Below, piece by piece: positions 7,309 through 16,054 of a stretch of DNA of 64,000 nt. The position numbers and the translations under genes are program-made. Source of the DNA: Legionella erythra. Lineage in GTDB: Bacteria > Pseudomonadota > Gammaproteobacteria > Legionellales > Legionellaceae. The notes under the pieces are model-generated. The model saw only the letters and a list, made by a program, of their open reading frames with translations. It had not been told where the DNA came from and searched no databases. The number at the start of each line of letters is the position of its first letter. Positions within the stretch are counted from its first letter, which is position 1. The DNA lies in the NCBI RefSeq assembly GCF_001467615.1, contig NZ_LNYA01000018.1:62001-126000 (forward strand). The letters run 5' to 3'.

Positions 7309-10008
7309 TTAGTGTGCTTCATCCCAGTTGGCGCCTACACCGACTGAGACTTGCAAGGGAACAGACAGCTGAACGACATTTTCCATCAACGACGGGATGG
7401 CTTGCCGACACAGCTCAACCGCTTCTTCGCGTACTTCAAACACCAATTCATCATGAACCTGCATGATCATTCGGGCTAAAGGTTCCTTTTGCTGACTTTG
7501 CCAATCCGCTACCGACAACATGGCTTTCTTAATGATGTCGGCTGCGGTTCCCTGCATAGGCGCATTGATGGCTGCCCGCTCAGCCGCTTTCTGACGCATC
7601 AGGTTACGGGTATTGATTTCAGGAAGATGCAGCCGGCGTCCAAACAGGGTTTCTACATACCCCAATTGATGGGCTTGCCGACGGGTACGTTCCATGTAAT
7701 CAAGGACCCCCGGGTAACGCTTAAAATAGGTATCCATGTAATATTGGGCATCCTGGCGTTCAATGCCTAGCTGTTTAGCAAGCCCAAAAGCCGACATGCC
7801 GTAAATTAGACCGAAATTGATCGCTTTGGCACGGCGGCGGTGTTCGTGGGTAATGTTATCAAGACTAACCTGAAAAATTTCGCTGGCGGTGGCTGCGTGA
7901 ATATCCCAGCCCTGTGCAAAGGCCTTAAGCAAATTGGGATCCTGTGACAGATGCGCCATGATGCGCAACTCAATCTGAGAATAGTCCGCGGCCATGATAC
8001 GATGATGGGGTGGAGCAATAAACGCTTTGCGGATAAGGCGACCCTCTTCTGTACGGATCGGAATGTTCTGCAAATTGGGATCGCTGGACGACAGGCGACC
8101 CGTTGCAGCCACGGCCTGATTGTAACAGGTATGGACCCGGTGGGTGCGTGCATTCAGGCGTTTGGGCAAGGCATCAATATAGGTTGATACCAGTTTGCTT
8201 AAACTGCGGTATTCAAGAATGACAGCAGGCAGGCGGTAATCAAAAGCCAGTTCCTGCAGAACTGATTCTGCAGTGGATGGTTGCCCTGTGGGCGTTTTGC
8301 TAAAAACCGGTAATTTCAGTTCATCAAACAGAATTTCCTGTAATTGTTTGGGGGAATTCAGATTAAAGGACCGTCCCGCCAATTGCACGGCCTCCATTTC
8401 CAGTGCAGCCATTCGTTCTTTCAAACGCTGTCCATGATGGCTTAATGCATTTTCATCGATAAGAACCCCGTGTTTTTCAATGTCTGCAAGCACCGTGATG
8501 AGCGGTATTTCAATGTCGTTTAAAACATGTTTTAGCGATTCACTGAGCTTGGGGTAAAGTGTTTGATGCAGTTGAAGCGCAACGGCCGCCGCTTCGGCGG
8601 CATAAGGTGCGGCTATTGTGATCGGGATTTGGTCAAAGGGTAATTGTTTACTGCCCTTGCCGGCAATTTCGTCAAAGTGTATGGTTTTGTGGCCCAAGTA
8701 TTTCAACGAAAGGGAATCAAGATCGTGGCCAGTGTTGCTGCTGTTTAAAACATAGGATTCCAGCATGGTGTCATAGGCTAAGCCGCGAAGGGTGATGCCA
8801 TGATTTTTAAGAATACAATAGTCGTACTTCAGGTTTTTGCCAATTTTACCAATGGCTGGGTTTTCAAAAATCGGCTTTAAGGCACTTAAGACCACATCCA
8901 CAGCCAGTTGTTCACAGTGTTCGGTATGACGCAATGGAATATAGGCCACTTGTTCAGCATCAATAGCCAGAGCAATCCCCACCAGTTTCCCATCCACGGG
9001 ATCAAAATGGGTAGTCAGGGTATCGAGGCTGAATTGGCTGCAGGCATGCAGTTGGGTCACCCACCCATCCAGGCTGGCTGTGGTCGTAATCAGATCATAC
9101 TGGATGACAGAGGGTTGTTCTTCAAGTAGGTCAATTTGCAATTGTTGCTGGGGTTCTTTTACGCTGAGTAATTCTTTAAGCCACCCCTTAAATTCCAATT
9201 CCCGCACCAGTTCAATGAGCTGTTGTTGCTCAGGCGCCTGAATGACCAATTCCTCCAGGGTCATGGGCAGCTCAACATCGGTTTTGATGGTGACTAATCG
9301 TTTGGAAAGCGGCAAATCCTGTAAGGCTTCCCGCAGATTCTCTCCGATTTTGCCGCTGATGGCATGGGCATTAGCGACCAGGTTATCGAGCGTTTGATAT
9401 TGCTCCAGCCATTTAGCGGCCGTTTTAGGGCCGCATTTGTTCACGCCGCGGATGTTATCGACGCTGTCCCCAATTAAGGTCAGGTAATCAATGATTTGGT
9501 CCGGCTTCACGCCAAATTTCTGATAAACCCCCTGGCTGTCTAATAATTGGTTGCTCATGGTGTTAATGAGGGTTACTTGCGGATTGACCAGCTGGGCCAT
9601 GTCCTTGTCACCCGTGGAAATAACGACTTGGCGGCCCTGGGCGGTGGCCAGCACGGTCAGGGTGCCGATGACATCGTCAGCCTCTACACCATCAACAATC
9701 AGCAGCGGTAAGCCCATGGCTTTTAATAAGGTCAGCAAGGGTTCAAACTGGCAACTTAAATCATCAGGCATGGGTGCGCGATGGGCTTTGTACTCCGGAT
9801 ACCAGTCATCACGAAACGTTTTACCTTTGGCATCAAATACGACAGCCAGTTGCTGCGGTTTATAATCCTTGATGAGCCGCTTGATCATGTTGGCCACGCC
9901 ATAAATGGCGCCCGTGGGTTTCCCTTTGGAATTGGTTAAAGGCGGCAACGCATGGAAAGCCCGAAAAAAATAGGATGAACCGTCAACCAGAATGAAAGGG
10001 GATGTCAT
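7309..10008 (-). CDS. polA: DNA polymerase I
   Basis: A full-length 899-residue Pol I for repair and Okazaki-fragment processing. The N-terminal 5'-3' exonuclease domain is intact (FILVDGSSYFFRAFHALPP; ISTGDKDMAQLV; IGDSVDNIRGV). The polymerase domain has motif A (DYSQIELRIMAHLS), motif B (RRAKAINFGLIYGMSAFGLA) and motif C (QVHDELVFEV). The middle 3'-5' exonuclease domain is degenerate. The Exo I motif reads SLDTL (Asp329-Thr-Leu331) where E. coli has FDTE (Asp355, Glu357). Exo III reads YAAEA (Tyr469 to Ala473) where E. coli has YAAED (Asp501). The Asp in NLKYD is kept. Two of the metal ligands are therefore missing and proofreading is predicted to be weak or lost. The ATG overlaps the lpxD stop by one base (TAATG). 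Confidence 0.97.
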   Translation of the reverse strand: MTSPFILVDGSSYFFRAFHALPPLTNSKGKPTGAIYGVANMIKRLIKDYKPQQLAVVFDAKGKTFRDDWYPEYKAHRAPMPDDLSCQFEPLLTLLKAMGLPLLIVDGVEADDVIGTLTVLATAQGRQVVISTGDKDMAQLVNPQVTLINTMSNQLLDSQGVYQKFGVKPDQIIDYLTLIGDSVDNIRGVNKCGPKTAAKWLEQYQTLDNLVANAHAISGKIGENLREALQDLPLSKRLVTIKTDVELPMTLEELVIQAPEQQQLIELVRELEFKGWLKELLSVKEPQQQLQIDLLEEQPSVIQYDLITTTASLDGWVTQLHACSQFSLDTLTTHFDPVDGKLVGIALAIDAEQVAYIPLRHTEHCEQLAVDVVLSALKPIFENPAIGKIGKNLKYDYCILKNHGITLRGLAYDTMLESYVLNSSNTGHDLDSLSLKYLGHKTIHFDEIAGKGSKQLPFDQIPITIAAPYAAEAAAVALQLHQTLYPKLSESLKHVLNDIEIPLITVLADIEKHGVLIDENALSHHGQRLKERMAALEMEAVQLAGRSFNLNSPKQLQEILFDELKLPVFSKTPTGQPSTAESVLQELAFDYRLPAVILEYRSLSKLVSTYIDALPKRLNARTHRVHTCYNQAVAATGRLSSSDPNLQNIPIRTEEGRLIRKAFIAPPHHRIMAADYSQIELRIMAHLSQDPNLLKAFAQGWDIHAATASEIFQVSLDNITHEHRRRAKAINFGLIYGMSAFGLAKQLGIERQDAQYYMDTYFKRYPGVLDYMERTRRQAHQLGYVETLFGRRLHLPEINTRNLMRQKAAERAAINAPMQGTAADIIKKAMLSVADWQSQQKEPLARMIMQVHDELVFEVREEAVELCRQAIPSLMENVVQLSVPLQVSVGVGANWDEAH

Positions 10009-11063
10009 TATTCACTCGCTTCATATTGAGCCAAACGCTCACTTAAGGCATTGACCTTCTCGCTTAAGGCTTTTAAATTTTTCCGCATCAACGGGATGCG
10101 TGTCACGGAAAGCTCCTGTTCAATGGCCTTGTCGCGCGGACGTGCCGGATTGCCCAGATAAATATTGCCTTCCAGCAAATGTTTTTTAGGTGGTACACCT
10201 GCCCGTGCGGCTAAAATGACGCCGTCATCGATGCGCACGTGGTCACTGACCCCGACATTGGCGGCGAAAATGACATGGTTACCGCTGGTGCTGCTGCCGG
10301 CGATGCCTGTAAAGGCACAGAGAATGTTATGCTGCCCCAGTTTAACGGAGTGCGCCACCTGAACCAGATTATCGATTTTCGTTCCTGCCCCGATAACGGT
10401 AGAGCCCAGTGTGGCCCTGTCAATCACCGTATTGGCGCCTATCTCCACATCATCTTCGATGACGACATTGCCAAGATGTGGCATTTTGAGGTGTTGTCCA
10501 TCAACAAAAGTATAGCCGAATCCGTCCGAACCGATGACGGTGGCTGCATGAATGCATACGCGTTGACCGAGACGGCAGCCATCATAAATGGTGACATTTG
10601 GATGCAGGGTGGTGCCTGCCCCAATCGTGACCTGTTCACCAATGTGGACATGTCCTTTAATGATGCAATTATCGCCAATGACGGTGTGCGCACCGATAAC
10701 CACATAGGGACCAATGAAAACGTGGTGACCAATGACAGCATCGGGGGCAATAACAGCGGTAGGATGAATCCCGGGGACGGGCAGTGGCTGCGGATAAAAA
10801 TGATTGAGCAACTGGATAAACGCTTTAATGGGATTTTTAACCTGGATAACAGGTTTGATGCTGCTGGTGACAGACAGATTCACTAAAACAGCGGCAGCTT
10901 CCGATTGCTCGGCAATCTTTAAATTATCATTCCCGTCCGCAAAAACCAGCGAGCCGGGGAGGATATTATCAATAGGCGATATGCACTCGATAAGTAACTG
11001 GTTATCACCTACCACCGTGCCCTGGACCCGCTCTGCAATTTCAAATAAAGATGCCTTCATCAA
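10008..11063 (-). CDS. lpxD: UDP-3-O-acylglucosamine N-acyltransferase LpxD (probable extra copy)
   Basis: A cytoplasmic enzyme of lipid A synthesis that adds the second 3-hydroxyacyl chain to UDP-3-O-acylglucosamine. The 351 residues comprise the N-terminal LpxD domain (residues 1-100), the left-handed beta-helix of hexapeptide repeats (about 100-310), and a C-terminal coiled helix ([19 protein letters not shown]) usual for the family. The catalytic histidine region appears as [12 protein letters not shown] and the acyl-pocket block as [14 protein letters not shown]. It lies outside the usual bamA-lpxD-fabZ-lpxA context and is coupled to polA (TAATG). Legionella genomes are known to carry more than one lpxD, and this fits the stand-alone copy. 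Two ATGs in tandem open the frame; either could start. Confidence 0.93.
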   Translation of the reverse strand: MMKASLFEIAERVQGTVVGDNQLLIECISPIDNILPGSLVFADGNDNLKIAEQSEAAAVLVNLSVTSSIKPVIQVKNPIKAFIQLLNHFYPQPLPVPGIHPTAVIAPDAVIGHHVFIGPYVVIGAHTVIGDNCIIKGHVHIGEQVTIGAGTTLHPNVTIYDGCRLGQRVCIHAATVIGSDGFGYTFVDGQHLKMPHLGNVVIEDDVEIGANTVIDRATLGSTVIGAGTKIDNLVQVAHSVKLGQHNILCAFTGIAGSSTSGNHVIFAANVGVSDHVRIDDGVILAARAGVPPKKHLLEGNIYLGNPARPRDKAIEQELSVTRIPLMRKNLKALSEKVNALSERLAQYEASE

Positions 11064-11164
11064 CTAACCTATATAAACCATGCAAAATAGCACGATTATA
11101 CCGCGATGCGGGATTAGTTGCGAATCATGTTTTATCAATAAGCACTACCCTGATGATTAATCAG

Positions 11165-12391
11165 TTAAGAAGCGCTCCTCAGTAACAAGGCGGCATTGGC
11201 TCCGCCGAAAGCAAAATGTTGCGACAAGGCAATGTCGACTGGCTTTTTACGTGCTTCATTGGCGACATAATCCAGATCGCAGGCAGGATCCGGCTCGCTG
11301 AGATTAATCGTGGGCAGTAACAGATCCTCCTTTAGGCTTAACGCCGTGGCAATGATTTCCATGGCGCCCGCCGCGCCAATAGGATGACCGGTCATGGCTT
11401 TTTGCGCCGTAATGGGTATGTCATAGGCCCGCTCGCCAAACACACGCTTGATGGTTTCAGTTTCCGTGATATCGTTTAGTTCGGTACCGGTGCCATGGGC
11501 ATTGATGTATTGCACGTCATTTAAGCTGAGACGGGCATCATCGAGTGCTGCCTGAATGGCCCGAATCTGCCCCTCCGAATCAGGTGCGGTGACATGGTAG
11601 GCGTCGCAACTGGCGCCAAAGCCAATGATTTCGCCCCAAATCAGTGCACCCCGGGCTCGGGCGTGGTGATACTCTTCGAGGATCAGTACCCCTGCGCCAT
11701 CCGCCATGACCATGCCGCTGCGGTTTTTATCAAAGGGGCGGCAGGCTAATGCAGGATGTTCGTTTTGAGTTGACATGACTCGCAACTTGCACCAGGCGGC
11801 CATGATGGTTTCCCACAACAGGGATTCTGTGCCGCCGCAGAGTGCGACACTGAGTCGGCCGCTGGCAATTTGCTGATAGGCATTGCCAATGGCTTCTGCG
11901 GAGGAAACGCAGGCGTTGGAAATGGTGGAATTAGGACCGCCCAGACCAAAGGCGATGGCAATGTGATTGGCAACGGAATTCGGCATGCCACGGATGACGC
12001 TCAACGGCGGTATTTTTTTCCATCCTTCATTAAAAAAAGCCTGATAGGCGGATTCAAGCTCAGGGGTGCCTCCCAAGCTCGTGCCAATGTAGGTGCCGGC
12101 TTTGGCCAGTTCAGCCTTGTTTAAGCCCGCGCGTTCAATGGCATGGTGACTGCAATAAAGGGCGTATTGAGTCGCCCGTGGGTAGCGCTTGCTTTTATCG
12201 AATTCGGGAAGATGGGCTAAAGAAAAGTCGTGAATTTCACCCGCAATCCGGGTGGGGTAGGGGCTAGGGTCATAATTTTGAATGGGTTTTATACCGCATT
12301 GGCCTTTCACTGCTGCCGCCCAAAAATTTTCCAATCCGTTACCGATGGACGACACGATCTCCATGCCGGTGATCACCACGCGCTTTTTCAT
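11165..12391 (-). CDS. Beta-ketoacyl-ACP synthase II-like (FabF family)
   Basis: The 408-residue thiolase-fold ketosynthase has its full catalytic triad: Cys161 in SNACVSSAEA, the histidine of NAHGTGTELND, and the histidine of MTGHPIGAAGAMEI, followed by FGGANA near the C-terminus. KAS II condenses malonyl-ACP with acyl-ACP. The cysteine context (NACVSS, not the common TACAT/SACAT) suggests a paralogue rather than the main FabF. No acp, fabG or fabD lies beside it, so a specialised lipid or secondary role is possible but not shown. It is transcribed alone on the minus strand, about 100 bases upstream of the lpxD start. Confidence 0.88.
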   Translation of the reverse strand: MKKRVVITGMEIVSSIGNGLENFWAAAVKGQCGIKPIQNYDPSPYPTRIAGEIHDFSLAHLPEFDKSKRYPRATQYALYCSHHAIERAGLNKAELAKAGTYIGTSLGGTPELESAYQAFFNEGWKKIPPLSVIRGMPNSVANHIAIAFGLGGPNSTISNACVSSAEAIGNAYQQIASGRLSVALCGGTESLLWETIMAAWCKLRVMSTQNEHPALACRPFDKNRSGMVMADGAGVLILEEYHHARARGALIWGEIIGFGASCDAYHVTAPDSEGQIRAIQAALDDARLSLNDVQYINAHGTGTELNDITETETIKRVFGERAYDIPITAQKAMTGHPIGAAGAMEIIATALSLKEDLLLPTINLSEPDPACDLDYVANEARKKPVDIALSQHFAFGGANAALLLRSAS

Positions 12392-12481
12392 TCCATACCC
12401 TTAGGGCTTTCCGTAAGCAATAAAAAGCAATACTAAAGGGGGGCAAGAAAATCTGTCAAGCCGAATTGATAAATCTTTCGC

Positions 12482-12514
12482 AGGGGTTAGCCTGCCTAAC
12501 GCAGGCCTTTGTTT
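12482..12514 (-). terminator. Hairpin downstream of GNAT gene
   Basis: GCCTGC-CTAAC-GCAGGC lies about ten bases past the minus-strand GNAT stop. The T-rich tail (CTTTGTTTT) is on the plus strand, so on the minus strand this is only a stem-loop without U-tract. It may still protect the 3' end of the GNAT mRNA. Confidence 0.35.
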
Positions 12515-12523
12515 TAATAATAA

Positions 12524-13417
12524 TTACTGTTGGCCACGCGCCATGCTCGAAACCAGCATAATACGCAATGAATTGACCGGGATAAACCAGTAATCGTGCT
12601 CATAAAGGACGTTAAAGCCATGACGGAGATACAGATCAAGCGCGCCGCGGTTGGTTGTTTCAACATCCAGTTCCTGCCGGTCTTTCCCCAGGGTTAAGGC
12701 ATGATTGATGCAATAAGCGAGCAATTCGCTGCCTAAGCCCTGACGTTGATAGGCCGGGAGAATGGCGATGTCGGAAAATAATGCAAGGGTTTCCTGCCAG
12801 CGGATGTGGGCCTTTCCAACCGGTTTCTCATCAATCAGGGCAATAAAAATGGTGTAGTCATTGTCATCAAGCAGGGTGATGAATCGCGACGGCATGCTCA
12901 CCTGCCCGTCTTTAAAGCAGGCATCGTCGATAGCGCACAGCGTCTCGACGTCCTCGAATATGGCTTTCCTGACGGTCAAGCGGGGCTGGTTAAGAAGAAT
13001 CGGCTTATACCCATTGCGCTGCATATGGTATTCCGTTTGCTGATAATTAAAACCCAAATTGGCAAGCCAGGATGAGTTTAAGTTCGACGGCATGGAAAAA
13101 ATAACAAAATCCACCTGTTTGGCAGTTAACAGCGGAAATACCGTTTCCAGCAACAAGCGGGATAATCCCTGCCGGCGGTGGGAGGGCGCAACCAGCAGAC
13201 TGATTTCACAGGCATTGGAATAGAAAAAATAAACACTTAAAAACGCAACCAGTTTGTCTTTCTCATAATAAAGTACATTGCTTTCCGTGTCTCTTTTCTG
13301 GGTGAGAATATGACGGTAAAAGGCCGGCAACCCGCCGTCAGCCTGCCTGCACACGTCAAGCAGGCCATCAAAGTCATTCAGTTGTTGTCCGGTGATTTGG
13401 CGGTTGCAAATTAGCAT
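12524..13417 (-). CDS. Tandem GNAT-domain acetyltransferase
   Basis: A 297-residue protein starting at the ATG at 13417; an in-frame TTG lies 12 codons upstream but is less likely. Two GNAT folds follow each other. The first has the acetyl-CoA loop VAPSHRRQGLSRLLLE, the second ILPAYQRQGLGSELLAYC, both matching the Q/RxxGxG/A pattern (the first is weaker, RQGLS). The second half ends in NRGALDLYLRHGFNVLYEHDYW, a typical GNAT C-terminal strand pair. Double-GNAT proteins acetylate varied amines, including mycothiol in actinobacteria, but no substrate can be assigned here. Confidence 0.8.
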   Translation of the reverse strand: MLICNRQITGQQLNDFDGLLDVCRQADGGLPAFYRHILTQKRDTESNVLYYEKDKLVAFLSVYFFYSNACEISLLVAPSHRRQGLSRLLLETVFPLLTAKQVDFVIFSMPSNLNSSWLANLGFNYQQTEYHMQRNGYKPILLNQPRLTVRKAIFEDVETLCAIDDACFKDGQVSMPSRFITLLDDNDYTIFIALIDEKPVGKAHIRWQETLALFSDIAILPAYQRQGLGSELLAYCINHALTLGKDRQELDVETTNRGALDLYLRHGFNVLYEHDYWFIPVNSLRIMLVSSMARGQQ

Positions 13418-13540
13418 AGGAAATCTTGTTAAAATAAAATAATTATTGCACAAATTAAGGTCGTTTTGTGACGCACCTGCACAATGGCGGGCGGTGAAAC
13501 GGGTGATTTCTTTCTTAACCCCCGGTAAATTAACATATTC

Positions 13541-14302
13541 CTATTCAAATGTATCGTCATTGGCCGCTTTTAAAGAAGACGATTTATTGAGCCAGTATTT
13601 ATAAAAAACAGGCAACAGGATAATTAATCCCAGGCAAAGCAGCGGTAAAAAAATGTGAGGATGAAAAATGATGGTCAGATCGGGCGCTTTATTGCGAGCA
13701 AATAAATAATTTAAACTGCTGCCGACGCTTGCATAAATCAGGGTGCCGGGAAGAATGCCGATAATGGTAGCGGCAATGTAGGTTTTAACCGGGACATTCA
13801 GCAAGGCGGGTACAATATTGACCAGCCAGAAAGGAAATAGCGGGATGATGCGTAAAACCAGCAGGTAGGTAAAGGCATTTTGTTGAAATCCCTGACGCAT
13901 TAAAGCCAGTTTTCCGCCAGCTTTTTTATTCATTAAATCCATAAAAGCAAAACGCACGGCAAAATAAAGCAGCACCGCACCGGCCGTGGCACTGAAGGCG
14001 ACATAAACACTGCCGAGAAAGGTGCCAAACAAAAGCCCCCCCGTCAATGTCAGTAACAAGGCGCCCGGAATGGAGATGGCAACGGTGACAATGTAGGTTG
14101 CCATAAACAGCAGCGTGACCGCGGCATAATGGGAGGAAGTCCAACGCTGCAGCGTTTGATGATGGCGCTGTAACTGCTCAAAGCTTAAGTATTGATATAA
14201 ACCCAGGCTTAAAAAAAGGCCTGCTGCAAGAAGGAGCAGGAACAGGGGTAACAACCGGTATAGCCAGGTTTTAATGATTGAATAAGTAGAGGTATTGTCC
14301 AT
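13541..14302 (-). CDS. TVP38/TMEM64 (VTT/DedA-superfamily) membrane protein
   Basis: 253 residues with an N-terminal helix and the VTT core: [21 protein letters not shown], then [17 protein letters not shown], then a re-entrant [29 protein letters not shown] and GTLIYASVG. The F/RxxPxxPFxxxN pattern is the family hallmark. Related proteins act in membrane-lipid handling (scramblase-like or undecaprenyl-phosphate transport), but the role of this subgroup is open. A strong ribosome site (AAGGAGGG) lies inside the end of msrB, and the two genes overlap by 32 bases, so it belongs to the msrA-msrB operon. Confidence 0.85.
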   Translation of the reverse strand: MDNTSTYSIIKTWLYRLLPLFLLLLAAGLFLSLGLYQYLSFEQLQRHHQTLQRWTSSHYAAVTLLFMATYIVTVAISIPGALLLTLTGGLLFGTFLGSVYVAFSATAGAVLLYFAVRFAFMDLMNKKAGGKLALMRQGFQQNAFTYLLVLRIIPLFPFWLVNIVPALLNVPVKTYIAATIIGILPGTLIYASVGSSLNYLFARNKAPDLTIIFHPHIFLPLLCLGLIILLPVFYKYWLNKSSSLKAANDDTFE

Positions 14303-14777
14303 ATCCCTCCTTTTCCATGTCCTGCTTTGGAATAAAGCGCAAGGCGGCAGAATTCATACAGTAACGTTGTTTAGTCGGTTCCGGTCCGTCGTCAAAGACA
14401 TGGCCTAAATGCGAATCGCCATACCTTGAGCGCACTTCGGTGCGCTGAAAAAATAACCAGGAACGCTCTTTTTTTAAGATCACGGCATTGGCAGTAATGG
14501 GCCGGGTAAAGCTCGGCCATCCTGTTCCAGAATCGTATTTGTCGGTGGAACTGAATAAGGGTTCACCGGAAACCACATCCACATAAATTCCTTCCGCCTT
14601 GTTATCCCAGTAGGGATTATCAAAGGCTTTTTCGGTCGCGTTTTTCTGAGTCACCTGGTATTGCAGGGGCGTTAACTGCTTAAGGCGGCTGGCTTTATCG
14701 AATGACGGCGCCGCCAGGGCGAGACTGCTTGAAAGCAAGAGCAAGAGCAGCGATTGCATAGTCCTCATTTGTTCCAT
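14271..14777 (-). CDS. msrB: Peptide-methionine (R)-S-oxide reductase, exported
   Basis: MsrB reduces methionine-R-sulfoxide. The 168 residues start with a signal peptide ([16 protein letters not shown]), so the enzyme probably acts in the periplasm. Catalytic features are GWPSFTRPI, the block [17 protein letters not shown] and the active cysteine in [11 protein letters not shown]. The CxxC pairs that bind structural zinc in many MsrB proteins are not evident. It overlaps msrA by 13 bases upstream and the TVP38 gene by 32 bases downstream, forming a three-gene operon. Confidence 0.95.
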   Translation of the reverse strand: MEQMRTMQSLLLLLLSSSLALAAPSFDKASRLKQLTPLQYQVTQKNATEKAFDNPYWDNKAEGIYVDVVSGEPLFSSTDKYDSGTGWPSFTRPITANAVILKKERSWLFFQRTEVRSRYGDSHLGHVFDDGPEPTKQRYCMNSAALRFIPKQDMEKEGYGQYLYLFNH

Positions 14778-15331
14778 ACCTCATCAATACGTGCATCGCG
14801 TCCGCAGCGGTAACGATAATATTTGTAGCGCCAGTTATGTTTCAGATAATAATTCTGGTGATAATCATCGGCTGCATAAAACTGGGTTGACGGGACGACC
14901 TCGGTGTACACGTGTTTAAACCGTTTTTCCATGGCCTTTTTACTGGCTAAGGCAATTTTTTTCTGTTCTTCATTTAAATAAAAAATCGCGCTGCGGTATT
15001 GTCGGCCATGATCGCAGAACTGGGCATCCTTGACAGTTGGGTCAATGTGGTGCCAGAAAAAATCAACCAGTTGCCTGTAACTGACCACATCGGGATTATA
15101 CATGACTCTCACTGCTTCGGCATAGCCGGTTCCCCCGGCGGATACCTGTTCATAGGTTGGGTCTTTACTGCTGCCGCCGTCAAAGCCGGCGACGGTGCCA
15201 AGCACACCCTTCACTTTATCGAAATCGGCCTCCACGCACCAGAAACACCCTCCTGCAAAAATAGCTTCTTCCACCTTGGCATAGGCTAAATTAAAAATAA
15301 GCATCAACGCACACACGAACCCTTTGTACAT
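14765..15331 (-). CDS. msrA: Peptide-methionine (S)-S-oxide reductase, exported
   Basis: The first gene of the msrA-msrB-TVP38 operon. The 188-residue protein has a signal peptide ([12 protein letters not shown]) followed directly by the MsrA domain with catalytic motif FAGGCFWC, then [18 protein letters not shown] and YHQNYY. MsrA reduces methionine-S-sulfoxide, complementing MsrB. Both enzymes carrying signal peptides points to a periplasmic repair pair against host- or respiration-derived oxidants. The electron donor (an MsrQ/DsbD-like partner) is not nearby. Confidence 0.95.
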   Translation of the reverse strand: MYKGFVCALMLIFNLAYAKVEEAIFAGGCFWCVEADFDKVKGVLGTVAGFDGGSSKDPTYEQVSAGGTGYAEAVRVMYNPDVVSYRQLVDFFWHHIDPTVKDAQFCDHGRQYRSAIFYLNEEQKKIALASKKAMEKRFKHVYTEVVPSTQFYAADDYHQNYYLKHNWRYKYYRYRCGRDARIDEVWNK

Positions 15332-15373
15332 GGGAGCCTCTTTGTATACTTTATAACAACAAGTCTAGCAGCT

Positions 15374-15988
15374 TTAGGGCAGGGGATTGGTTTGCGAACG
15401 AAATAAAGCCTCGTGGCGAGCAAACTGGACGAGGCGAATGACGGCGGTCAGGCAAACCAGCGTGGTGAAAACGGCAGCCAAACCATTGAACCATTGCGGC
15501 AGCAACACCATGGCAATAAAAAAACAGAAGGCTTCCGCCCTTTCCATCAACCCCGGGCTGTAATGAAAACTTTTATGGGATTCATTCTGGCTGAAAATGC
15601 CAACCACGAGAAAGCTGGTGATGCACAAAAGCATACTGCCCAACATCAGGATAATGGCGAAGGCCCGCTCCGGATTTATCCAATACAGAGCAAAAACCAC
15701 CGCGAACTCAACCAGCCTATCCATCATGATATCCAGCACTGAACCAAGGGGCGACGCCTGGTTTTGATGGCGTGCCAGGGAGCCATCCAGCGTATCGCAA
15801 TAACCGGAAATCAGCAAAAGAAAAATCGCCAGTTTGTCATAGCCCCCGCACAGCGCGGGGATAAAGGCCAAGCCAAAAAAACCCGACAGCCAGGTAATGG
15901 CCTGTGGCGTGATGCGTCGATCCAGGACCCTCACTAAAGGATCAACGAGCCGTTTTTGATAATGATGACGCAGCGTTTGTTCGAGCAT
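15374..15988 (-). CDS. CDP-alcohol phosphatidyltransferase family protein
   Basis: I chose the ATG at 15988, which has an AAGGGATATC ribosome site, giving 204 residues; longer in-frame starts would run into the divergent gene. The signature D-x2-DG-x2-AR-x8-G-x3-D-x3-D is complete (CDTLDGSLAR, then G and LDIMMDR, around residues 60-86). Six hydrophobic helices follow. Such enzymes join a CDP-diacylglycerol or CDP-alcohol to an acceptor in phospholipid synthesis (PgsA, Pcs, PssA and relatives). The acceptor is not predictable. Eukaryote-like phosphatidylcholine or inositol-lipid chemistry is possible but unproven. Confidence 0.85.
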   Translation of the reverse strand: MLEQTLRHHYQKRLVDPLVRVLDRRITPQAITWLSGFFGLAFIPALCGGYDKLAIFLLLISGYCDTLDGSLARHQNQASPLGSVLDIMMDRLVEFAVVFALYWINPERAFAIILMLGSMLLCITSFLVVGIFSQNESHKSFHYSPGLMERAEAFCFFIAMVLLPQWFNGLAAVFTTLVCLTAVIRLVQFARHEALFRSQTNPLP

Positions 15989-16054
15989 GATATCCCTTAA
16001 GCCGCAAGAATACCGTAGTGTAATTAAAAATAACCAGAAAAACACACATGAATA

